DNA from: an uncultured Collinsella sp.
GTDB taxonomy: Bacteria > Actinomycetota > Coriobacteriia > Coriobacteriales > Coriobacteriaceae
Direction: 5' to 3'
Assembly (NCBI GenBank): GCA_900547765.1
Contig: URIA01000060.1
Location: forward strand, 1-10,460
Length of the DNA stretch: 10,460 bases
Below the pieces are notes generated by a model. It was not told the DNA's origin. It was given only the letters and a program-made list of their open reading frames with translations, and made no database searches. Below are positions 5,425 through 10,460 of this stretch, in pieces (the stretch's first letter is position 1; each line of letters opens with the position of its first letter). The position numbers and the translations under genes are program-made.

Positions 5425-6990
5425 ATGACACCTGCGCGCTTTGAAATCGGGCAAAAGCATAAGCAGGAGAACGAGGCGGGTTCCAAGGCTAGTTGGAACA
5501 CGCCTCGTTCCGATTCACGGCCAACGATGAGCTATCCCTCGCGCATGGCCCTGGCTTTTGCCCTGACATCGCTCATGACGGTATTGGTGCTGGTGGGCGT
5601 AGTCTCCGTTGTATGGGGCACGGTTTTTACGGATTACACGCGCTCCAATATTGTCGAAATCGCCAATTCCGCTGCCGAAAAGTTGGCAACGTCATATGAG
5701 GAAAATGGTTCTTGGACCGCGGGGGAGCTGCGTACGGTCGCGACATCGAGTTTGGTGTCCGACGATCTTGGTATGCAGGTTGTCAATAAAAAGGGCGTCA
5801 TCGTCTACGACGACTCGTGGCCCTCGGCAAGCGCTACTGCCGATGTACGCGAAAATCAGGCGACAACCGACGGTGCGAGCGGAAAGAAGGCGTCGCACAG
5901 CCCAGTCTCGTCTGCTCCCACCGATTCCAATAGTGTTGCCAACGTTGAGATCGTGACGTCCTCCGGCGAGCACGTGGGTCAGGTCAAATTGTGGGCGATT
6001 GGCTCCGATGCCCTGCTCACCAAGGCAGACTCAGCATTCAGAGAGAAGACCTTTAACGCCATGGCCCTTGCCGCGGTTGTGGCCGTCTGCATCTCGGTCG
6101 TTATCGGAGCGCTCATGTCGCGCATGCTCACCAAGCCGATTCATCGTATTACCAGCACCGCCAAGCAGATTCGCGATGGAGACCTGTCCGCTCGTACGGG
6201 CTTGCGCGGCGATGATGAGATCGATCAGCTGGGAGAGACCTTCGACGAGATGGCCACCTCACTCGAAAAGGATATGAAGCACGAGAAGCGCCTGACCTCT
6301 GATGTTGCCCACGAGCTGCGCACGCCGCTCATGGCCATGCTGGCAACGGTCGAGGCCATGCAAGATGGTGTGTATCCCACCGACGACGAACACCTGGAGA
6401 CAGTCGCATCCGAGACGCGTCGTCTGGCCCGTCTGGTGCAGCAGATGCTCGACCTGTCGCGCATGGAAAACAGTACCGCGCCGCTCAACCTGGAGCCGGT
6501 GGATATGGTGCCGTTTGTGCGTTCGATTGTGAATGGCCAGGAGCGCCTGTTTGCCGACCGTGACCTGCGTTTGCGCTTTGCAGATGAGACGCAGGGCCAC
6601 GATGACGTTGTCGAGGCAGATCCCGACATGATCACGCAATGCGTCATCAACCTCTTGAGTAACGCCATGCGCTATACCCCCGAGGGGGGTTGGGTCGTGG
6701 TGTCGGTGCTCAGCGACCGCAAGCACGTCGATATCGCGGTTTCGGATACGGGCATCGGTATCGCCAAGGATGATTTGTCGCGCATCTTCGGTCGTTTTTG
6801 GCGTGCCGACGCCAGTCGCGCCCGCGAGGCGGGTGGCCTGGGCGTGGGCCTCGCCGTGACCAAGCAGATTGTCGAGCGTCATCACGGCTACATATCCGTG
6901 GAGTCGGAGCTTGGAAAGGGTACGACTTTTACGATTCATCTGCCTCGCGAGCACACGGCGGACGCGGCATCTACTACAATGGAACACTAG
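5425..6990 (+). CDS. Sensor histidine kinase (HAMP-HisKA-HATPase), partner of the upstream regulator
   Basis: Membrane kinase of 521 aa that senses an unknown signal and phosphorylates the neighbouring regulator. In order: a hydrophilic N-terminus of about 35 residues, TM1 about 41-64, an extracellular sensor about 65-208, TM2 about 210-232, HAMP about 233-286, HisKA with phospho-acceptor His296 (SDVAHELRTPL), then the ATPase domain. That domain has its N box (N409 and N413), G1 box DTGIGI (441-446), F box FGRFWRAD and G2 box GGLGVGL (470-476). All catalytic motifs are intact. The sensor contains a low-complexity Ser/Ala/Asp-rich stretch (about 148-176). The ATG at 5425 has AAAGGAAA (5411-5418) before it. 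An alternative start at ATG 5527 (Met35), right before TM1, has no ribosome-binding site but would place the 5469-5510 hairpin outside the gene. The G+C-poor N-terminal tail does not look conserved. Confidence 0.93.
   Translation: MTPARFEIGQKHKQENEAGSKASWNTPRSDSRPTMSYPSRMALAFALTSLMTVLVLVGVVSVVWGTVFTDYTRSNIVEIANSAAEKLATSYEENGSWTAGELRTVATSSLVSDDLGMQVVNKKGVIVYDDSWPSASATADVRENQATTDGASGKKASHSPVSSAPTDSNSVANVEIVTSSGEHVGQVKLWAIGSDALLTKADSAFREKTFNAMALAAVVAVCISVVIGALMSRMLTKPIHRITSTAKQIRDGDLSARTGLRGDDEIDQLGETFDEMATSLEKDMKHEKRLTSDVAHELRTPLMAMLATVEAMQDGVYPTDDEHLETVASETRRLARLVQQMLDLSRMENSTAPLNLEPVDMVPFVRSIVNGQERLFADRDLRLRFADETQGHDDVVEADPDMITQCVINLLSNAMRYTPEGGWVVVSVLSDRKHVDIAVSDTGIGIAKDDLSRIFGRFWRADASRAREAGGLGVGLAVTKQIVERHHGYISVESELGKGTTFTIHLPREHTADAASTTMEH
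5469..5510 (+). repeat. Near-perfect 18-bp inverted repeat at the 5' end of the kinase gene
   Basis: The left arm 5469-5486 (GAACGAGGCG, then G, then GTTCCAA) pairs with the right arm 5493-5510 (TTGGAAC, then A, then CGCCTCGTTC). Seventeen of 18 positions pair, with one G-A mismatch and a 6-base loop GGCTAG. No T-tract follows, so it is not a normal terminator. It lies 44 bases after the kinase ATG and 17 bases before the alternative ATG at 5527, where it could slow translation or affect mRNA stability. Confidence 0.75.
6975..6980 (+). promoter_or_regulatory. Candidate -10 (TACAAT) for purC inside the 3' end of the kinase gene
   Basis: TACAATG has the same form as the -10 of the tRNA-Lys promoter. 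It would start transcription near 6987, just before the folded leader at 6992. No -35 match is seen 17 bp upstream (6952-6957, CACACG). Confidence 0.35.
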
Positions 6991-6991
6991 C

Positions 6992-7067
6992 TTTTCGCTA
7001 CTCGGTGAAGGAGGGGTTTCGTCCCTGCCGCTCCGAGTTTGCGAAAACGTGCGGGAAAGAACCCGCA
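6992..7067 (+). promoter_or_regulatory. Highly structured leader upstream of purC (candidate cis-regulatory RNA)
   Basis: A long helix can form from three nested stems. TTTTCGC (6992-6998) pairs with GCGAAAA (7041-7047). ACTCGG (7000-7005) pairs with CCGAGT (7033-7038). AGGGG (7012-7016) pairs with TCCCT (7022-7026) over loop TTTCG. A second hairpin follows: TGCGGG (7050-7055), loop AAAGAA, CCCGCA (7062-7067). No T-tract comes directly after, so it is not an obvious intrinsic terminator for the kinase operon. It lies 19 bases before the purC ribosome-binding site. I do not recognise a known purine, PRPP or folate riboswitch class in it. The pairings are seen directly; a regulatory role is inferred. 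Confidence 0.5.
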
Positions 7068-7099
7068 TTACTGTCGTATTTTGGTAAGGAGTGACTCAC

Positions 7100-7987
7100 G
7101 TGACTACGATGGAGCGTCGTCCGGATTCCCGTGGCAAGGTTCGTGATATTTACGATGCCGGTGAAAACCTGCTGATGGTCGCCACCGACCGCATTTCTGC
7201 GTTCGACTTTATTCTCCCCGACGAGATTCCGTTTAAGGGAGAGGTGCTCAACCGCATCTCGGCATTCTGGTTCGATAAGTTTGCCGACATCGTTCCCAAC
7301 CACCTCGTCTCCATCGACCCGGCGGATTTCCCCGAGGAGTTTGCCGAGTATCGTGACTACCTCGCAGGCCGCGCCATGCTGGTCAAGAAGGCGCAGACGA
7401 TTCCTATCGAGTGCATCGTCCGCGGCTATCTGACCGGTTCGGGCAAGAAAACCTACGACGAGAACGGCACCGTCTGCGGCATTCAGCTGCCCGAGGGCCT
7501 GACCGAGGCCTCCAAGCTTCCCGAGCCGCTGTTCACGCCGTCCACGAAGGCCGAGATCGGCGACCACGACGAGAACATTTCGTTCGAGCGCTGCTGCGAG
7601 ATCGTGGGTGAGGATATCGCCACGCAGATTCGCGACCTGTCCCTCAAGATTTACAAGGCCGCTGCCGAGTATGCCGCGACTCGAGGCATCATCATCGCCG
7701 ACACCAAGTTCGAGTTCGGTGTCATCGATGGCAAGGTTACGCTGATCGACGAGTGCCTCACGCCCGACTCCAGCCGTTTCTGGCCCGCCGCCAGCTACGA
7801 GGAGGGCAAGATTCAGCCCAGCTACGACAAACAATTCGTCCGCAATTGGCTTAAAGCCAACTGGGATATGACGGGGGAGACCCCGCACCTGCCCGCCGAG
7901 GTCATCGATGGCACGTCCGAGCGCTATCGCGAGGCCTTCCAGATCATCACGGGCTCCCAGTTCACAAGCATGAAGGAGAACGCATAA
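7100..7987 (+). CDS. purC: Phosphoribosylaminoimidazole-succinocarboxamide synthase (SAICAR synthase)
   Basis: This enzyme of de novo purine biosynthesis joins aspartate to CAIR using ATP, giving SAICAR, in the cytoplasm. Family motifs are clear through the 295 aa: RGKVRDIYD near the N-terminus (nucleotide-binding region), ATDRISAFDF, LNRISAFWFDKF, IPIECIVRGYLTGSG, LPEPLFTPSTKAEIGDHDENIS, IIADTKFEFG and LIDECLTPDSSRFWP. The length matches the longer type of PurC (about 290-300 aa) rather than the roughly 237-aa E. coli type. I choose GTG 7100 because AAGGAG (7086-7091) is 8 bases upstream; the GTG at 7091 overlaps that site and the ATG at 7109 is too far from it. No other pur genes are in the window. 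It is preceded by a folded leader and directly abuts the next gene, with which it should share an mRNA. Confidence 0.97.
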   Translation: MTTMERRPDSRGKVRDIYDAGENLLMVATDRISAFDFILPDEIPFKGEVLNRISAFWFDKFADIVPNHLVSIDPADFPEEFAEYRDYLAGRAMLVKKAQTIPIECIVRGYLTGSGKKTYDENGTVCGIQLPEGLTEASKLPEPLFTPSTKAEIGDHDENISFERCCEIVGEDIATQIRDLSLKIYKAAAEYAATRGIIIADTKFEFGVIDGKVTLIDECLTPDSSRFWPAASYEEGKIQPSYDKQFVRNWLKANWDMTGETPHLPAEVIDGTSERYREAFQIITGSQFTSMKENA

Positions 7988-8563
7988 GTGAGTACCCGTA
8001 GCGCCACGAACAAGCGCACGCAATCCCACGAAGTTACCGGGGTTGCGCGCAAGTCTGCCGCATCTGCTAAGCCCGCCCGCCAAGCAGCGAGCTCCGTTCG
8101 CGTCGTGCCGGCTTCGTCTAAGGCACGCCGCAAAGAGCTCGAGAAGGGCGAGAACCTCGAGGGCCTCTCTAAAGAGGAGAAGCGCGCCCGCAAGGCTAAG
8201 CAGCGCGCCAAGGAGGACCGCATCTATACGGTGTCGAATATCCTCCTTAAGCAGGACGAGGACTACACCAAGCGCCGCCGTATTTGGTGGGCTGTGCTCG
8301 CTATCGGCATGGTACTCGTCGTGGCAATTTGGGCTTCGCTCTACTTCGCTCCCGGCGGTACGGTGTCCAGTCCTGTTCAGATGGTCGGCATCGTTTTGTC
8401 CTATGTCATCATCCTGGGTGACTTTATCTACGACTTCGTTCGTATTCGTCCCTTGCGCAACATGTACCGCGCGCAGGCCGAGGGCATGTCCGAGAACAAG
8501 CTCAACGCTCTTATCGAGCGCTCGGCTGCCGAGGAGGACAAGAAGGACTCCAAGAAGAAGTAG
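7988..8563 (+). CDS. Basic two-TM membrane protein of unknown function
   Basis: I do not recognise this 191-aa protein. Its N-terminal half (about 1-98) is hydrophilic and very rich in Lys, Arg, Ala and Ser, with a likely helical charged stretch around KEEKRARKAKQRAKEDR (62-78). Two hydrophobic segments follow (about 99-121 and 129-149), then RIRPLRNMY and a charged C-terminus ending in lysines. The likely topology is both ends in the cytoplasm with a short outside loop. Nucleic-acid, ribosome or lipid contact by the basic tail is possible but unsupported. The GTG start at 7988 follows the purC stop with no gap, with AAGGAG at 7973-7978 inside purC, so it is cotranscribed with purC. A terminator lies 30 bases after its stop. 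Operon linkage does not prove a purine role. Confidence 0.8.
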   Translation: MSTRSATNKRTQSHEVTGVARKSAASAKPARQAASSVRVVPASSKARRKELEKGENLEGLSKEEKRARKAKQRAKEDRIYTVSNILLKQDEDYTKRRRIWWAVLAIGMVLVVAIWASLYFAPGGTVSSPVQMVGIVLSYVIILGDFIYDFVRIRPLRNMYRAQAEGMSENKLNALIERSAAEEDKKDSKKK

Positions 8564-8566
8564 CGT

Positions 8567-8596
8567 TTGTATCCATACATATCGCTAAGATATAAG
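8567..8596 (+). promoter_or_regulatory. Possible promoter for the aminopeptidase gene
   Basis: TTGTAT (8567-8572) and TATAAG (8591-8596) are separated by 18 bp. Transcription would start near 8603, inside the left arm of the terminator at 8594-8624, so the new transcript would not be ended by that hairpin. The -35 is weak. Confidence 0.3.
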
Positions 8597-8624
8597 GCGC
8601 GTCGTTTTAGCGGCGCGCCTTTTT
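8594..8624 (+). terminator. Intrinsic terminator of the purC operon
   Basis: The stem AAGGCGCGTCGT (8594-8605) pairs with GCGGCGCGCCTT (8610-8621) through G-C pairs and two T-G wobbles, loop TTTA, ending in five T's (8620-8624). It lies 30 bases after the membrane protein stop. Confidence 0.9.
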
Positions 8625-8652
8625 ACTGTTCTATAGATAGATGGAGTGGCAC

Positions 8653-9933
8653 ATGATTCGAGCTGCCCTGACGGTCGAAGAAGCTCTGGAGGGCATGAAG
8701 GCCCTGGAGCCCAAGATTAAAAACTATGCGCGCCTGGTTGTCCGCAAGGGCGTAAACGTCAAGCCCGGCCAGGAGGTTGTCGTTCAGTCTCCGGTCGAGT
8801 GCGCGCCCTTTGCCCGCGTGGTGGTTGCGGAGGCTTATGCCGCCGGCGCTGGCCACGTGACGGTCATTTGGGCCGATGATGCCGTGACGAGGCTCACGTA
8901 CGAGCATGTCGAGAAAAGCTATTTTGAGCAGACGCCCGAGTGGAAGCGCCTGCAGCTGGATTCCCTGGCCCAGGACGGCGCCTGCTTTATCTTTATCGAG
9001 GGTGCGGACCCTGCCGCCCTTAAGGGCATCGATCCCGCCAAGCCTGCTGCAGCTTCTAAGGCAAGGAATACGCAGTGCAAGGTCTTCCGCCGTGGACTGG
9101 ACTACAACATCAACCCGTGGTGCATCGCTGGCGCTCCGGTCGTGGCATGGGCGCGCGAGGTGTTCCCGGGAGACGCCGATGAGGTTGCAATCTATAAGCT
9201 GTGGAATGCGATTCTGCACACCGCTCGCGCCGATGGCCAGGACCCGGAGAGCGACTGGGAGCTTCATGACGCAGCGTTCGAAAAGAACTTGCGCTTCCTG
9301 AACGACAATCGTTTTGACCGGCTGCATTACACCTCGGCAAATGGAACCGATCTGACGATTGGCATGACGAAGGGTCACGAGTGGGCCGGTGGCAAGGGCA
9401 AGACGCCCGATGGACACCCCTTCTTCCCCAACATCCCCACCGAGGAGGTTTTCACCTCGCCCGATCGCATGCGCGCCGACGGTATCGTGTACTCGGCCAT
9501 GCCGCTCATCCACCACGGTAACAAGGTTGACGATTTTTGGATTAAGTTCGAGGGCGGCCGCGTGGTGGACTACGACGCCCGCGTGGGCAAGGCAACGCTC
9601 GCAAGTATCATCGATACTGACGAGGGCGCTGCTCACCTGGGAGAGGTCGCGCTCATTTCCAAGAACACGCCGATCCGCGAAAGTGGCGTTCTGTTCTATG
9701 ACACGCTCTATGACGAGAACGCCAGCTGTCATCTTGCGCTGGGAGTCGGCTTCCCCGAATGCATCGAGGGTGGATATGATATGTCCAAAGAGGAGCTCCT
9801 GGAGCATGGCGTTAACGTCTCGAGCACGCATGTCGACTTTATGATTGGCACGGACGATATCGATATTACGGGCATTACGCCTGATGGACGTGAAGTTGTG
9901 ATTTTCCAGAACGGCCAATGGAGTTGGGAATAG
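8653..9933 (+). CDS. M29-family metallo-aminopeptidase
   Basis: Cytoplasmic two-metal aminopeptidase that removes N-terminal residues from peptides, of the AmpS/AmpT/PepS family (M29, thermophilic aminopeptidase type). The length of 426 aa is near the usual 410. The metal-ligand motifs are all visible: PTEEVFTSP (Glu264/265), HLGEVAL (Glu331), SCHLALG (His360) and STHVDFMIG (His393 and Asp395). Their spacing closely follows that of Thermus AmpT as I recall it. N-terminal family features include YARLVVRKGVNVKPGQEVVVQSP. I start at ATG 8653 because GGAG (8643-8646) sits 6 bases upstream; an in-frame ATG at 8641 overlaps that site and has nothing better before it. The gene stands alone between two terminators. 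Its last codons contain the -35 of the tRNA-Lys promoter. Peptide scavenging suits a gut fermenter. Confidence 0.94.
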   Translation: MIRAALTVEEALEGMKALEPKIKNYARLVVRKGVNVKPGQEVVVQSPVECAPFARVVVAEAYAAGAGHVTVIWADDAVTRLTYEHVEKSYFEQTPEWKRLQLDSLAQDGACFIFIEGADPAALKGIDPAKPAAASKARNTQCKVFRRGLDYNINPWCIAGAPVVAWAREVFPGDADEVAIYKLWNAILHTARADGQDPESDWELHDAAFEKNLRFLNDNRFDRLHYTSANGTDLTIGMTKGHEWAGGKGKTPDGHPFFPNIPTEEVFTSPDRMRADGIVYSAMPLIHHGNKVDDFWIKFEGGRVVDYDARVGKATLASIIDTDEGAAHLGEVALISKNTPIRESGVLFYDTLYDENASCHLALGVGFPECIEGGYDMSKEELLEHGVNVSSTHVDFMIGTDDIDITGITPDGREVVIFQNGQWSWE

Positions 9934-9952
9934 TCCCAGACCGTGGTACAAT
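9924..9952 (+). promoter_or_regulatory. Promoter of the tRNA-Lys gene
   Basis: TTGGGA (9924-9929) and TACAAT (9947-9952) are spaced by 17 bp, with TG one base before the -10 (TGGTACAAT). The -35 overlaps the last codons of the aminopeptidase. The predicted start is near 9959, just before the tRNA. This is the best promoter in the window. Confidence 0.75.
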
Positions 9953-9961
9953 GCCACCCGC

Positions 9962-10037
9962 GGGCCGTTAGCTCAGCTGGCAGAGCAGGGGACTTTTAAT
10001 CCCAAGGTCCAGGGTTCGAACCCCTGACGGCCCACCA
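9962..10037 (+). tRNA. tRNA-Lys (anticodon TTT)
   Basis: A full cloverleaf of 76 bases with encoded CCA (10035-10037). The acceptor stem GGGCCGT/ACGGCCC (9962-9968 with 10027-10033) is perfect. D arm GCTC/GAGC encloses AGCTGGCA. The anticodon loop CTTTTAA has TTT at 9995-9997, and the T arm CAGGG-TTCGAAC-CCCTG is perfect. The anticodon stem GGGGA/TCCCA has four pairs and a G-A mismatch at position 27-43, next to the core, which is tolerable. It has its own promoter and terminator. Confidence 0.97.
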
Positions 10038-10047
10038 TAGAATAGAA

Positions 10048-10076
10048 AGCGATCGACTCCGGTTGGTCGCTTTTTT
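10048..10076 (+). terminator. Intrinsic terminator of tRNA-Lys
   Basis: AGCGATCGAC (10048-10057) pairs with GTTGGTCGCT (10062-10071), 10 bp with two wobbles and loop TCCG, followed by six T's (10071-10076). It lies 11 bases after the tRNA. Confidence 0.88.
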
Positions 10077-10300
10077 GTTGCGAAGGCATGGGTTCGACCC
10101 GTTTCTCTTTATATATAAGAACGCTTGGCGAACAAAACCTGCCTTTTACCGACGGGAAACAAATAGCTGATGCTTTTGGAGTAAAGTGGCGCTCCAGAGA
10201 TGACCGATGCCTTAACACCTATAAACCAGCTGGTCATCGCCAATATCAGAAGCTGCTGCTTCGAATATGGCCTCAGTGAAGTAACTGAGGGTTCTATTCA
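10077..10300. other. A+T-richer stretch without a convincing gene
   Basis: G+C is about 45% over 10101-10270 by my count, clearly below the neighbouring genes. A 63-codon + frame (10088-10279) and short minus-strand frames are open. None has a ribosome-binding site, a family match I recognise, or a sensible start. Visible items are GGGTTCGACCC (10090-10100), which echoes the tRNA T arm, an A/T run (10108-10118) and a hairpin at 10271-10290. It may be a decayed insertion beside the tRNA gene, or simply spacer. Confidence 0.35.
10271..10290 (+). other. Hairpin CCTCAGT / ACTGAGG
   Basis: A perfect 7-bp stem with loop GAAGTA, followed by a loosely T-rich stretch (GTTCTATTCATTTG). It could be a weak terminator ending anything transcribed from 10077 onward, protecting the rRNA region downstream. 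Confidence 0.35.
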
Positions 10301-10312
10301 TTTGTGAACAAA
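10301..10312. repeat. Short palindrome TTTGT-GA-ACAAA
   Basis: Five-base arms around GA, in the place where regulatory sites of the downstream transcript might lie. This could be an operator or chance; no family is assigned. Confidence 0.2.
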
Positions 10313-10375
10313 ATATGGAGTGCGTGATTCCCGCCCGCGGGGGCCCTCCGGTCTGGCAATATATCTCCTTGCCGC

Positions 10376-10460
10376 GCGGCCCGGTGGAACCGGATGAGCC
10401 GCAAAGCGTGCACCTTGAGAACCGGATACTGCGAGGATGGACACTTACTTCAGTGTCGCA
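10376..10460 (+). promoter_or_regulatory. Probable rRNA operon leader (pre-16S), partial at the right edge
   Basis: The element CCTTGAGAACCGGATACTG (10413-10431) resembles the conserved TTGAGAACT-type motif in actinobacterial rRNA leaders and spacers, which takes part in antitermination and processing. It is preceded by a nested hairpin: GCGGC (10376-10380) with GCCGC (10398-10402) around CCGGT-GGA-ACCGG. It is followed by GACACT (10440-10445) / AGTGTC (10452-10457). The 16S gene itself would start beyond the window. I see no clear rRNA promoter in 10300-10375; CAATATAT near 10357 is the only A/T-rich -10-like spot. Confidence 0.5.

Noticed and set aside
6992..7067. The purC leader as a plain intrinsic terminator of the kinase operon
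   Set aside because: Neither hairpin is followed directly by a T-tract, and the nested three-stem form is more elaborate than needed; the alternative remains open but is less likely.
8623..9957. Minus-strand open frame of 444 codons spanning the whole aminopeptidase gene
   Set aside because: It is longer than the real gene, but the + strand product has complete M29 metal-ligand motifs. The antisense frame runs through the terminator and the tRNA promoter, has no recognisable domain, and is explained by G+C-rich codon bias.
9973..10218. Minus-strand 81-codon frame ending in GRQGFEPWTLGLK...
   Set aside because: This C-terminal sequence is the familiar false translation of the antisense of a tRNA gene; it covers tRNA-Lys and its terminator.
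10088..10279. 63-codon + strand frame after the tRNA terminator
   Set aside because: No ribosome-binding site, no recognisable family, and it lies in spacer of deviant composition. Kept only as part of the intergenic description.

Overview
The window looks like chromosomal DNA of an anaerobic gut actinobacterium of the class Coriobacteriia, most likely Collinsella or a close relative. This is an inference. It rests on the moderately high G+C, the family-3 solute-binding protein linked to a diguanylate cyclase, the 4-Cys TSCPD protein, an M29 aminopeptidase, and an actinobacterial-type TTGAGAAC element in what looks like an rRNA leader at the right edge. All genes I accept are on the + strand.

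Layout. Positions 1-253 hold two intrinsic terminators with a stretch between them that has no convincing gene. Positions 316-2948 carry two genes overlapping by an ATGA: an exported family-3 solute-binding protein and a two-TM PAS-GGDEF diguanylate cyclase. No ABC permease or ATPase is beside them, so a ligand-sensing c-di-GMP module is more likely than an uptake system. Positions 3062-4536 carry a second tight pair joined by TAATG: a small four-cysteine TSCPD protein and a Tat-type lipoprotein of unknown function. Positions 4690-6990 encode an OmpR/PhoB-family response regulator and its HAMP-containing sensor histidine kinase. A near-perfect 18-bp inverted repeat lies inside the first codons of the kinase gene.

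Positions 6992-7067 form a strongly foldable leader in front of purC (SAICAR synthase, purine biosynthesis). purC abuts a gene for a basic two-TM membrane protein of unknown function, and a clear terminator closes this unit. Positions 8653-9933 encode an M29 metallo-aminopeptidase. A good promoter overlapping its 3' end drives tRNA-Lys(TTT), which has its own terminator. From 10077 to about 10300 there is an A+T-richer stretch without a convincing gene. From about 10376 to the end there is a structured segment resembling the leader of an rRNA operon that would continue beyond the window.

The most unusual items are the solute-binding protein/diguanylate cyclase pair, the purC leader structure and the hairpin embedded in the kinase gene. 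No phage, CRISPR, insertion sequence or defence system is visible.
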